Positions 41,633-50,510 of a DNA stretch of 64,000 nt are shown in pieces. The stretch is from Leptolinea sp964420995 (GTDB lineage: Bacteria; Chloroflexota; Anaerolineae; Anaerolineales; Anaerolineaceae): the NCBI GenBank assembly GCA_964420995.1, contig CAYQUX010000015.1, positions 1 through 64,000 of the forward strand, read 5' to 3'. The notes beneath the pieces were generated by a model that searched no databases, had not been told where the DNA came from, and saw nothing but the letters and a program-made list of their open reading frames with translations. How positions within the stretch are numbered: position 1 is the stretch's first letter; every line of letters starts with the position of its first letter. A program made the position numbers and the translations under genes.

Positions 41633-43084
41633 TCAGTTTTCCGGCAATATGGGCAGGATGAAGCCGATTGCAGCACCGCCCTCGGGCGCGTTGCCGGCAA
41701 TCACCTGCCCGCCCTGCGCCTGTACCAACGCGCGCACAATGGATAACCCCAGTCCAGAGCCGCCGCCCTTCCGGCTGCGCGATATATCCGCGCGATAGAA
41801 GCGGTTAAAAATTCGCGGCAGGTGTTCGGGCGCTATCCCCGGGCCGGCATCCATCACCCTGCAGAATACTTCATTTTTCACTGATCTGATCTCCACCCGC
41901 ACAACGTCATTCGGCGGACTGTAACGCAAGGCATTGTCCAGCAGGTTATCCATTACCTGGAAAAGTCGATCTTCGTCACACAAAACATGGGGGATTTCAT
42001 CCGCGTCCACAGTCAGTTTCACACCCCGGGAAGCGGCCAGCAGAGTAAACCGTTCACAGCGTTCCTTTACCAGATCGACCAGGTCCACAGGTTGTAGATC
42101 CAGTTTCAAAACGCCAGCATCCGCCCGGGTGAGCACCAGCAGGTTGTTGACCAGGCGGATCAGGCGGTCTGCCTCTTTCTGCATGGATTCGAGCAGCGCG
42201 CCGCGGCCTTCCAGGTCATCCACTGCGCCGTCTTCCAGTGTTTCTATAGTGCCCTTGATCACCGTCAGCGGAGTGCGAAGTTCATGCGCCACATCGGCCA
42301 CAAACGTATTCTGCGCCTCGTCTGAACGCTTCAGGTTGGTGGTCATGCGGTTAAAAGCCTGCCCCAACCGGTCAAGCTCATAAATACCACTGGCTTCCGG
42401 TACCATTTGGTCCAAATTGCCGTTGCTGACCGCGTCCGCGCCATTGATGAAAGCCGTGACCGGGCGGGTTATCCGTCGGGCCAGCCATGTGCCGGCCAGC
42501 AGCGCCAGCGCAATTGCCGCCAACAACGTGCCAGTTATCTGAAACAGGTATATTGCCGGCAAACCGCCTGCCGGCAATGGTTCGGCAATGTATACCAGTC
42601 CCTGGATCTGGCCATCCTGACCGTAAACCGGGGCGGCCGCGTATAAAACCCGCCGTTTCGCGCCGGTGACTTCGCGTACCCGGGTGGATGCCGTCCCCTG
42701 CAGCGCGGCCTGGATTTCCGGGCGGGCGCGCAATTCCTGAGGGGATACAAGGGCACTCTCTTCTGCGGCAGGCATTTGAACAGGCGTGCTACCGGTCGTT
42801 TCCGGAAGACCGATGACCACCGCGCCCTGCTCGCTTAACACGCGGGTATGCACCCCCGGCATGACATTGGATACCTGTGAGTACGTCTCCGCCGGGTAGA
42901 CCAGCAGGGATTGCCCCTGTAGTAAAGAGGCCGTCAGCTCCGCCTGTGCCAGCAGATTTTTCCGCTGGGTGTCCAGATACAGGCTGCCCGCTGCCTGCCA
43001 GAATAGAACTCCAGCCAGACCCATCCCCAGAAGGGTGATCGCCAACCCATGGAAGAATAGCTGCTCCCGCAAGTCGCGACTCAT
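41633..43084 (-). CDS. Two-component sensor histidine kinase
   Basis: A 483-residue membrane kinase: one N-terminal helix (about 11-33), an extracytoplasmic sensor region, a second helix (about 178-202), a HAMP linker, the dimerisation domain with phosphoacceptor His267 (VAHELRTP), and a catalytic domain with DNLLDNALRYS (N box), DAGPGIAP (G1) and GGSGLGLSIV (G2). It starts one base after the response regulator's stop. The stimulus is unknown. Confidence 0.95.
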   Translation of the reverse strand: MSRDLREQLFFHGLAITLLGMGLAGVLFWQAAGSLYLDTQRKNLLAQAELTASLLQGQSLLVYPAETYSQVSNVMPGVHTRVLSEQGAVVIGLPETTGSTPVQMPAAEESALVSPQELRARPEIQAALQGTASTRVREVTGAKRRVLYAAAPVYGQDGQIQGLVYIAEPLPAGGLPAIYLFQITGTLLAAIALALLAGTWLARRITRPVTAFINGADAVSNGNLDQMVPEASGIYELDRLGQAFNRMTTNLKRSDEAQNTFVADVAHELRTPLTVIKGTIETLEDGAVDDLEGRGALLESMQKEADRLIRLVNNLLVLTRADAGVLKLDLQPVDLVDLVKERCERFTLLAASRGVKLTVDADEIPHVLCDEDRLFQVMDNLLDNALRYSPPNDVVRVEIRSVKNEVFCRVMDAGPGIAPEHLPRIFNRFYRADISRSRKGGGSGLGLSIVRALVQAQGGQVIAGNAPEGGAAIGFILPILPEN

Positions 43085-43085
43085 C

Positions 43086-43769
43086 TCACACCTTCATGCG
43101 GTAGCCCAGACCGCGAACCGCTTCGAGAACGTCAACACCCGGGCCGGCGGCACGCAGTTTGGCGCGTAGCCGCTTCACCGTGCTATCCACGGCACGAGTA
43201 TCCCCGTTGAAATCGTACCCCCAGGCCAGCTCCAATAGTCGTTCACGGGTGAGTACGCGCCCGGCGTTTTGCAGCAGGAGGAGCAGCACATCGAATTCCA
43301 GGCGGGTCAGTTCCAACGGGTGACCGCTTACCGACGCGCGGCGGCTTTCCACGTCGATTTCCAATCCCAAGGGACCTTTTAAGAGCGTAGTTGAAGCCCC
43401 GCCGGTGGTGCCGCGCCGCAGCACGGCTTTTATCCGCGCCATCAGTTCACGCACGCTGAATGGTTTGCACACATAATCATCCGCGCCCAATTCCAATCCG
43501 ACCACCCGGTCGATCTCTTCCCCCCGGGCGGTGATCATGATGATCGGAACCGCGCTGGTCTTGCGCAGTTCGCGGCACACATCCAGTCCATCCATTTCCG
43601 GGATCATCACATCCAGCAGGATCAGATCGGGTTTTCCCTCCATGGCGAGGTGCAGCGCATCCCGCCCGTTCGCCGCCGTCAGAACGGTGTAGCCGGTTTT
43701 TCGCAGGTTGTACGCCAGCAGGTCGGTGACCGCCTGCTCATCATCCACGACCAGGATGGTGGTTTGCAT
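43086..43769 (-). CDS. OmpR/PhoB-family response regulator
   Basis: A 227-residue regulator. The receiver domain shows VVDDE (acidic pocket), phosphoacceptor Asp53 in LLDVMIPEMDG, ITARG and CKPFS with Lys102. The C-terminal winged helix reads LELTRLEFDVLLLLLQNAGRV and VDSTVKRLRAKL, then RGLGYRM. It pairs with the kinase that follows. A TATGCT box six bases before the ATG, with no ribosome site, suggests a leaderless transcript. Confidence 0.95.
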   Translation of the reverse strand: MQTTILVVDDEQAVTDLLAYNLRKTGYTVLTAANGRDALHLAMEGKPDLILLDVMIPEMDGLDVCRELRKTSAVPIIMITARGEEIDRVVGLELGADDYVCKPFSVRELMARIKAVLRRGTTGGASTTLLKGPLGLEIDVESRRASVSGHPLELTRLEFDVLLLLLQNAGRVLTRERLLELAWGYDFNGDTRAVDSTVKRLRAKLRAAGPGVDVLEAVRGLGYRMKV

Positions 43770-43805
43770 GAACCAAGCATAGCATGGATTTATGGCAGTC
43801 GTGTG

Positions 43806-44564
43806 TCAGTTGGGCCTGTCAGGATCATCAAACAGCGCGCGCAGCATCTCTTCCCGGTGATCCATAAAATCCTTTGCCACACGGTAATGATCGGTATCTT
43901 CATAACGTGTCTCCCGAATACCGCCATCGGTGAAGGCGTAAATACGCGCGCCCGGATAGGCCATCAGAATGGGGGAATGAGTGGCGATGATGAATTGTGA
44001 TTCTCGCTTAACAAGATGATTGATTAGAGTTAGCGCGGAAAGCTGCCGCAAGGGAGAGAGGGCTGCTTCCGGTTCATCCAAAAGGTACAGGCCGTTGCCG
44101 CGAAATTTGTGGGTGAGCAGCGAAAGAAACGCTTCGCCGTGCGATTGTGCGTGGAGTGACTTTCCCCCGTAACTGCCCTCGTAGCCGGTATCGTCAATGT
44201 AGGATGCCACATTGTAGAACGATTCCGCGCGTAAAAAGAAACCATCCGCCGGTGTTTTGAAACTGCGGCCGATCTTCAGGTAATCACTCAGGTTGGAATG
44301 CGTGTCGCGGGTGGAGAACAGCGAATTCTTCGTGCCGCCTTCCGGGTTGAATCGCAGCGCCGCAGCAATGGCTTCGAGCAGCGTGGATTTTCCCGTGCCG
44401 TTTTCCCCGATCAGGAACGTCACATCCGGGTGGAAGGTCAAGGTATTCAGGTGGCGCACCACCGGCAGGCAGAATGGGTATTCCTGCGGGGCGGAAATCT
44501 TCCCGCGCTGCAAGGTGATATCGATGAGATAGGGTCTGGCATTAAGCAAATGACCGGCTCGCAT
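43806..44564 (-). CDS. AAA/ABC-type ATPase (COG3910-like)
   Basis: A 252-residue stand-alone ATPase with an ABC-like core: LIGENGTGKSTLLE (Walker A), SHGEAFLSLL (signature helix), LYLLDEPEAALSP (Walker B plus D-loop) and IIATHSPIL (H-loop His). It resembles the RecF/SMC-like predicted ATPases often associated with DNA or defence, but no partner gene is adjacent. The ATG at 44564 follows GGGAGGCGGGA; the longer frame to 44768 runs into the divergent LOG gene. Confidence 0.85.
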   Translation of the reverse strand: MRAGHLLNARPYLIDITLQRGKISAPQEYPFCLPVVRHLNTLTFHPDVTFLIGENGTGKSTLLEAIAAALRFNPEGGTKNSLFSTRDTHSNLSDYLKIGRSFKTPADGFFLRAESFYNVASYIDDTGYEGSYGGKSLHAQSHGEAFLSLLTHKFRGNGLYLLDEPEAALSPLRQLSALTLINHLVKRESQFIIATHSPILMAYPGARIYAFTDGGIRETRYEDTDHYRVAKDFMDHREEMLRALFDDPDRPN

Positions 44565-44683
44565 TCCCGCCTCCCAGTAGAAATGGAAATTTTTCACTGG
44601 CAAGTATACCGGTTTTAGCCAACAGGAAGACGTCGTATTGCGGGTAGAATAGACGCATACAGGTTCCAGGAAAGGGGATCGGT

Positions 44684-45286
44684 TTGAAAAGTATCTGCGT
44701 GTTTTGCGGTTCCAGCCCCGGGCAGGGAGTGGAGTATATGCAGGCCGCACGGCATCTCGGTCTGGCACTGGCGGAACGCCATTTGACGCTGGTGTACGGG
44801 GGCGGCAATGTGGGGCTGATGGGCCAGGTGGCGCGCGCCTGTCTTGATGGCGGCGGCGAGGTCATCGGGGTGATCACACGCCAACTGGTAAATATGGAAG
44901 TGGCATTAACCAGCCTGAAAAACCTGCAGGTGGTTGAAACCATGCACGAACGCAAAGCCAGAATGGCCGAACTGGCCGATGGGTTCATTGCCCTGCCCGG
45001 TGGGCTGGGGACAATTGAAGAATTTTTCGAGGTGCTCACCTGGTCGCAGTTGGGTATTCACAAGAAACCCTGCGGCCTGTTGAACACAGCGAACTACTAT
45101 GACAACCTGCTGAACTTCCTAGATAGCGCGGTGGAAAAACAGTTTATTGGCAGTGTGCCGCGGCAGATGGTGCTTGTTGATGATAATCCCGCCCGCCTGC
45201 TCGACCGTTTCGAAACCTATCAGGCTCCGCACGTGGATAAAGGCGCCTGGGCGAAACACCTGATGGAACAGGCGGGAGGGGATTGA
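44684..45286 (+). CDS. LOG family protein (TIGR00730)
   Basis: A 200-residue Rossmann-like enzyme. Features are VFCGSSPG at the N-terminus, VYGGGNVGLMG, MHERKARMAELADG and the signature PGGLGTIEEFFEVLTW. LOG proteins split the N-glycosidic bond of nucleoside 5'-monophosphates, releasing a base and ribose 5-phosphate; in plants and some bacteria this frees cytokinins. Here a nucleotide-salvage role is more likely. The start is TTG, supported by AAAGGGGAT eight bases upstream. Confidence 0.92.
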   Translation: MKSICVFCGSSPGQGVEYMQAARHLGLALAERHLTLVYGGGNVGLMGQVARACLDGGGEVIGVITRQLVNMEVALTSLKNLQVVETMHERKARMAELADGFIALPGGLGTIEEFFEVLTWSQLGIHKKPCGLLNTANYYDNLLNFLDSAVEKQFIGSVPRQMVLVDDNPARLLDRFETYQAPHVDKGAWAKHLMEQAGGD

Positions 45287-45290
45287 TCCC

Positions 45291-45608
45291 ATGGCACGGG
45301 TCAAAATAACTGTTCTCAATACTTCCTTTAACAAGGAATACGTTGATCTCTACGTTGAAAAAGAACGTCGCAAAACCCTGGGCCCCTGTGAAGTTTTAAA
45401 AGTAGGGCAGGAATTTATCACAGATGCCGTGACCGGCATGCCGCCGGGTTTCTGCGCCTGGGCGTGGGATGATATTTACAAAGTGGTCTCGGCGTATTAC
45501 GCGGATGGTCATTTTGGTATGTGGACAGAAGGTGGGGAAACGATCATCGCCTGCTGTACCGATGGCACCCGGCCGGTGTATTTCAAGATCGACAAATTGA
45601 AAAATTGA
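45291..45608 (+). CDS. TIGR04076 family protein
   Basis: A 105-residue soluble protein. The family pattern is clear: VKITVLNTSFNKEYVDLY, PCEVLKVGQEF, PPGFCAWAWDDIYKVV and the closing IIACCTDGTRPVYFKI with the paired Cys. Function unknown; redox or metal binding by the CC pair is conceivable. It begins four bases after the LOG gene, so the two are co-transcribed. Confidence 0.9.
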   Translation: MARVKITVLNTSFNKEYVDLYVEKERRKTLGPCEVLKVGQEFITDAVTGMPPGFCAWAWDDIYKVVSAYYADGHFGMWTEGGETIIACCTDGTRPVYFKIDKLKN

Positions 45609-45625
45609 TTTAGGAAATTGTGACC

Positions 45626-46138
45626 ATGAAACTGGAATTGAAGAATTGCACTGTGCGCTCCTACCGGCTGGAAGATGCCGAGTCGCTGGCTTTGTACGCC
45701 AACAACCGTTTCATCTGGAAGAATCTGCGTGACGGTTTTCCGCACCCTTATTCGCTGGAAAACGGCCGGGCGTTCATTGAACACGCGCTGTCCATGAACC
45801 CCGAAACCAACTTTGCCATCTGTGTGGATGACAGAGTCGTGGGCGGTATTGGCTTTGTGCTGCATTCTGATATCGAACGCATTTCCGCAGAGATCGGCTA
45901 CTGGCTGGGTGAACCGTACTGGGGCAGGGGCATCGTCACCGAAGCGGTGATCGGCGTGCGTGATTATGCCATCAAAAACCACGACTTGCAGCGCGTTTTT
46001 GCCGTACCCTTCGTGCACAACAGAGCTTCCGCGCGGGTGCTGGAGAAGGCGGGATTTGTGCTGGAAGGGCGCATGCGCAAGAGCGCGATAAAAGACGGAC
46101 AGGTGATCGACCAGTTCCTGTACGCCTATACAATATGA
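45626..46138 (+). CDS. GNAT family N-acetyltransferase (RimJ/RimL-like)
   Basis: A 170-residue acetyltransferase. It shows RSYRLEDAESL at the start, IGYWLGEPYWGRGIVTEAV (acetyl-CoA site) and VPFVHNRASARVLEKAGFVLEG, the hallmark of the RimJ/RimL/spermidine group. The ATG at 45626 is preferred to the GTG at 45620, which is too close to the AGGAA site. Third gene of the LOG operon. Substrate unknown. Confidence 0.88.
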   Translation: MKLELKNCTVRSYRLEDAESLALYANNRFIWKNLRDGFPHPYSLENGRAFIEHALSMNPETNFAICVDDRVVGGIGFVLHSDIERISAEIGYWLGEPYWGRGIVTEAVIGVRDYAIKNHDLQRVFAVPFVHNRASARVLEKAGFVLEGRMRKSAIKDGQVIDQFLYAYTI

Positions 46139-46305
46139 CCAATCAGTTTGTGAATTCATTTAGGGTTCAATATGACTGGTTAGCACTGCCATATTGAACC
46201 CTGACGTGCTTCGATGTACTATGTGATTAAAGATAACGGTCAGACATTCCGATTCTCAACATGTTGGCAGCCGTCCCATTCCAACAGCAGAGAAAGGTTT
46301 GGACT

Positions 46306-46983
46306 ATGGGATTCCGATTTGTGATCCTGACACTGACCATGGCAGCCATCATCCTGGTTTTGACCGGGTGCAGCGCGATTGCCCGACAAATTGAAAATAT
46401 CGACCAGGTATCCATTACCCGTTTGCTTACCCAGGAAGTCGCCACAACACAAACCCCGGCACCCGCTCTGGCAGCCAATCCAGAGTCCGACGGTAGCATC
46501 CCGGTGACGGGGTACACCAGCGGTAGCATTGAGATGCGCACCCCGGACCTTCTTGATGGTTCCAAAGGAGACTGTGTCAACTTCTTCTTCTTTACCGTCA
46601 ATTCTGCCAGAGCGATCAGCGGCAGCGGTACCGTGGATTGCCACTTTGAGTCACTCTCGCAGGCAGGTATGGTTCACGCGGTGATGGAGCACACCGTCAG
46701 GGTATCCGGCGTAATCCGTAAGGAAAGCTCCGGCAGTGACCGCCTGCTGGTGCAATTAACATTCAACGGCCGTCTTTCACACTATTTCACAGATACCCCG
46801 CCGGGCGCCCTGATTCCCTACACCCAGGCGCACCCGTTTGTCCTTAATGAAAGTGGGCCGATCAGCCTGAATTTTGATTGCGTGGATGGAGCCAAAGTGT
46901 ACGATACACGCTCCAATCCGCTCGCCGGCAGGGATTTCGCCCCGAATGAAAACCGGCGCCTGTTCATTCTGCATCTGGAATAA
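46306..46983 (+). CDS. Hypothetical lipoprotein
   Basis: A 225-residue exported protein with signal peptide and lipobox VLTGC near residue 22. The mature part begins with a short Thr/Pro/Ala linker and then a beta-rich domain of unknown fold (SGSGTVDCHFESLSQ, PFVLNESGPISLNFDC). The ATG at 46306 is chosen because the longer frame adds residues before the signal. It ends 15 bases from the convergent ABC transporter gene. Confidence 0.72.
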   Translation: MGFRFVILTLTMAAIILVLTGCSAIARQIENIDQVSITRLLTQEVATTQTPAPALAANPESDGSIPVTGYTSGSIEMRTPDLLDGSKGDCVNFFFFTVNSARAISGSGTVDCHFESLSQAGMVHAVMEHTVRVSGVIRKESSGSDRLLVQLTFNGRLSHYFTDTPPGALIPYTQAHPFVLNESGPISLNFDCVDGAKVYDTRSNPLAGRDFAPNENRRLFILHLE

Positions 46984-46998
46984 CCGACCGGCTTCCGG

Positions 46999-48924
46999 CT
47001 AAAGATCACCCTTTTTGAATTGGGTGTCATACAGATGGGTGTACAGGCCGTCCAGAGTCAGCAGTTCCCTGTGCGTGCCGCGCTCCACCACCTGCCCGCG
47101 GTCGATCACCAGTATCTGATCCGCGGCCAGAATGGTGCTCAGGCGGTGCGCGATGACAATGCTTGTCCGCCGGGCCATGACTGTTTTCATGGCCTCCTGG
47201 ATCAGGGCTTCTGACTCGCTGTCCAGGCTGCTGGTGGCTTCATCCAGCACAAGGATGCGCGGGTCCTTCAAGAGTACGCGCGCCAGAGCCAGGCGCTGCT
47301 TCTCGCCGCCGCTCAGCCGGTAACCCCGTTCTCCCACGATTGTGTCATACCCATCCGGCAGATTGGCAATGAAATCATGGATATTGGCCGTTCGACAGGC
47401 TGTTTCCAGTTCTGCCTGTGACGCGTTTAGCCGGGCATATTGCAGGTTGGTACGGATAGTATCGTGGAACAGGTGGGTTTCCTGGGTGACCATGCCAATC
47501 TGGTTGGACAGAGAATCAAGAGAGAGCCCGCGCAGGTCATGCCCGTCGAGCAAAATACGTCCCTCCGTTGGGTCATACAAACGGGGGATCAGATAGGTTA
47601 ATGTGGTTTTACCGGCCCCGCTGGGTCCAACCAGCGCCACGAGCTGGCCCGGTTCAACCGTAAAGCTGACGTGCTCCAATGCGTTCCCGCGCGCCTGATG
47701 ATGAGCGGAGGGCTCTTCTTCCGCGGCTGGCGCGGCTCCGGACAGTACGGCGGTCACGGCTTCCACGCTGCCGTAACGGTGCACGTCACTCAGCACATAT
47801 TCATCACCGGCTTCATATTTAAACGTAACATCCTCAAAAACAATGTGCCCATCCGCGCTTTCCAGCACAACCGGCGATAAGGCTTCAGGGATGTCAACGG
47901 GCAGATCAATAACTTCAAAGACGCGTTCAAAGCTGACAATTGAGGTGGCAAACTCGACGGGTGCGTTGGAAAGTCCCTGCAGTGATCCATACAGCATTCC
48001 AAGGTAGGCGCCGAAGGCCACGATGGTGCCGATGGTGAATGTGCCGATGATCACAAAATACCCACCCAGCCCGTACACCAGCGCTGATCCAATCGCGCTG
48101 AGCAGCATCATTACCGAAATGAACATGGAACCGGTGTACGAACGTTTGACGCCCAGATCGGCTACTTTCCTGGCCCGATCGGAAAGCCGGTTGATCTCTT
48201 CCTGCCGCCGTCCAAACAGTTTGATCAACAGGGCGCCGCCGATGTTCAGCGTTTCCATCATCATGGCGTTCATCTGCGCGTTGGCCTCCATTTGCTGGTG
48301 GGCAATGTCGCGCAGCCGGTCTGCCATTTTGTTGGAAGCCAGAATGAACAGCGGCATGACAATCACGCTGATGATGGTCAACCGCCACTCCAGCGAGAAC
48401 ATGATAAACAGCACGATAACCGCCTGGATGAGGTTGGTGATGATATTGACAAACGTGTTACTGATGGCGTTTTGCGCGCCGACCACGTCATTGTTGAGGC
48501 GGCTCATCAATTCGCCAACCCTGGTGTTGGTAAAAAATCGCAGCGACATGCGCTGCAAGCCGGAAAAAAGTGCCACCCGCAGGTCGTAAATCACCCCTTC
48601 ACCCACACCGGCGTTAATTTTTCGCTGCAGAACACTGAATAATCCTTCAAGGATGGGGATGATGAGCAGCGCCACCGACAACCAGACCAGACGGGTAATG
48701 TCGCGCGCGGGGATGGTGTGGTCGATCAGGTCGCGCATGATGAGCGGGGCGACCATGGTAAGGCCGGTGTTTGCCATAATGACCAGCAGCATCATGGCAA
48801 TATGCCAGCCGTAAGGCCGGGCATAGGTCAAAACACGCTTCAACAGCGGCCAGGTGACCTTCGGTTTCTCGGTTGTTTCGCGGGAAAAGCGGCCCAATCC
48901 CATTCCCATTCCATGATATGACAC
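46999..48924 (-). CDS. ABC exporter, fused permease and ATPase, with an insert in the nucleotide-binding domain
   Basis: A 641-residue half-transporter of the MsbA/BmrA type that should work as a dimer. Six membrane helices occupy about 25-310. The ATPase has VTFKYEAGD (A-loop Tyr), VGPSGAGKTTL (Walker A), MVTQETHLFHD (Q-loop), RLSGGEKQRLALARVLLKDPRILVLDEATSSLD (signature, Walker B) and AHRLST (H-loop). Between the A-loop and Walker A lies an extra stretch of about 40 residues (SVEAVTAVLSGAAPAAEEEP and following) not usual in the family. The start is GTG at 48924, supported by AGGAGAAACACT; the cargo is unknown. Confidence 0.93.
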   Translation of the reverse strand: MSYHGMGMGLGRFSRETTEKPKVTWPLLKRVLTYARPYGWHIAMMLLVIMANTGLTMVAPLIMRDLIDHTIPARDITRLVWLSVALLIIPILEGLFSVLQRKINAGVGEGVIYDLRVALFSGLQRMSLRFFTNTRVGELMSRLNNDVVGAQNAISNTFVNIITNLIQAVIVLFIMFSLEWRLTIISVIVMPLFILASNKMADRLRDIAHQQMEANAQMNAMMMETLNIGGALLIKLFGRRQEEINRLSDRARKVADLGVKRSYTGSMFISVMMLLSAIGSALVYGLGGYFVIIGTFTIGTIVAFGAYLGMLYGSLQGLSNAPVEFATSIVSFERVFEVIDLPVDIPEALSPVVLESADGHIVFEDVTFKYEAGDEYVLSDVHRYGSVEAVTAVLSGAAPAAEEEPSAHHQARGNALEHVSFTVEPGQLVALVGPSGAGKTTLTYLIPRLYDPTEGRILLDGHDLRGLSLDSLSNQIGMVTQETHLFHDTIRTNLQYARLNASQAELETACRTANIHDFIANLPDGYDTIVGERGYRLSGGEKQRLALARVLLKDPRILVLDEATSSLDSESEALIQEAMKTVMARRTSIVIAHRLSTILAADQILVIDRGQVVERGTHRELLTLDGLYTHLYDTQFKKGDL

Positions 48925-49137
48925 AGTGTTTCTCCTGACGCTTGTAATTTCCGTAAAACGGATTAGACTGAAAATTAAGGATGGTAATTTTCCGGTAATC
49001 ATAATCCATCCTGACAGACCGGACAGGCAACCGGTCAGAGATTAACCGGTGGATTTCAACGCCCATCACAACCAGTTACTTTGACGCGCACTCCTCTCGC
49101 AGACCAAAATTCACCGGACTGTAGAAAGGAGAAAGCC

Positions 49138-49344
49138 ATGATCAAACTGGAATTGACACTGGATGACCTGAAACTTCTGGAAGAACTGCTTGATACCGCG
49201 ATCTCCGATATTCGACAGGAGATAATGCAAACCGATAACCGGGAATACCGAAAGATGCTGCAAGGCCGTGAAAGCGACCTGAAAAAGATCCACCAGGCGT
49301 TAACCTCCCGCTTACCGGAGAAGAAAATTCCCACGGCGGCATAA
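49138..49344 (+). CDS. Small helical hypothetical protein
   Basis: A 68-residue charged protein, almost certainly two helices (LTLDDLKLLEELLDTAISDI and MLQGRESDLKKIHQALT), possibly a coiled-coil hairpin. The ATG follows AAAGGAGAAAGCC, a strong site that makes the gene credible. No domain recognised; 21 codons upstream in the same frame are not needed. Confidence 0.7.
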   Translation: MIKLELTLDDLKLLEELLDTAISDIRQEIMQTDNREYRKMLQGRESDLKKIHQALTSRLPEKKIPTAA

Positions 49345-49585
49345 TATCCGGTTGACGCGGCTTTCCGGAGAAAACCGGTTTCATCGCGGAGTTATTGGCT
49401 GTAACGGATACACAGGTAGGCACGCGGAAAGATAACGATCTCACCGGTATATTGTCACGGGTACATGGTTCGCCCTTAACGTGACGCAGGTTGTTGCGGC
49501 ATTCTGATATTTTCCGCTACAATTACGGATGACCGTTTCACACGCGATCATCCATTTCCATTTCTGACAGGAAGGGGTAATAACA

Positions 49586-50476
49586 TTGGATAATGTTGTA
49601 CTTCCCGCCCAACCCGCACCGCAAATGAAGGCCATACGATTCATTAAATACCTGCTGTTCAGCGCATCAATCATTCCCTGCCTTCTGGCCGGCGCCATGA
49701 CACATGAGTCCGCCCGCTTCAATTCCGATTGGCTGTTGCTGGCGACCTTTGCCATTTTTATTGCCCAGGTGGGTGGAGACTATTTGTACTACTACTTTAC
49801 CCATTACCATACCGATCAACGCGACGCGCACACGAAAATTTTCGCCGGCTGGAAACCGCTGTTTACCGATACCCTGCTCAAGCCGGAGCACACGGTCTTC
49901 GCCGGACTTGCCTGTCTGGCTGCCGCGTTTGTTATCGGTGTGTATTTCTACGTCCAACTGGGCAATACCGTGATCTGGCTGGCGGCACTGGGCGGTGCGG
50001 TGGCCATCTTTTTCACCCCCCTCATGCTGCGCGGGTGGAAGGAGCCGGTGATCTTTGTAACCTTCGGCCCGCTGGTCATGCTGGGAATGTACTACGTACT
50101 CACCCGTCAAATCTCTCTTACTCCAGTTCTGGCCTCACTGCCGGGAGCCTTTCTGGTCACCCTAGTGGCATACCTCAAGAGTGCCCGCTTTGACGTTCAG
50201 GAATCGCAAAGCGGCCGGGTGGTCTTGAACGTCAATGTTAACACCATCCGCTGGCTGGCTGGACTGGCTTATGCCGCATTGATCATTCTGGTGATCGCCC
50301 GCGTTCTGCCTTTGTGGTCGTTGACCGCCCTGTTGACGGTTCCCTTCGCCTATCTGCTGACCCGCAAGATTGCCCGCGAACAGCAGGTGAGTGATTATCT
50401 GTGGGCAACCGTGTATGCCCTGATCGTTTATGTTGCCACGGGCGGTTTGATCGCCCTGGGGTTCTTCTTCAAGTAA
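49586..50476 (+). CDS. UbiA-like prenyltransferase with degenerate first Asp motif
   Basis: A 296-residue membrane protein with eight to nine helices and the overall layout of the UbiA/MenA family. In place of the first NDxxD-type motif stands GGDYLYYYFTHYHTDQRD, and the second motif is SARFDVQESQSGRVVLN rather than DIxxDxxxGKRT. Metal-diphosphate binding is therefore uncertain. The TTG at 49586 has AAGGGG nine bases upstream; an ATG at codon 14 is the alternative. It precedes a canonical UbiA gene by 34 bases, so the two may act together. Confidence 0.75.
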   Translation: MDNVVLPAQPAPQMKAIRFIKYLLFSASIIPCLLAGAMTHESARFNSDWLLLATFAIFIAQVGGDYLYYYFTHYHTDQRDAHTKIFAGWKPLFTDTLLKPEHTVFAGLACLAAAFVIGVYFYVQLGNTVIWLAALGGAVAIFFTPLMLRGWKEPVIFVTFGPLVMLGMYYVLTRQISLTPVLASLPGAFLVTLVAYLKSARFDVQESQSGRVVLNVNVNTIRWLAGLAYAALIILVIARVLPLWSLTALLTVPFAYLLTRKIAREQQVSDYLWATVYALIVYVATGGLIALGFFFK

Positions 50477-50510
50477 TCTATTCGAAAAAACCAAACGTGG
50501 AGGAAAAAAG

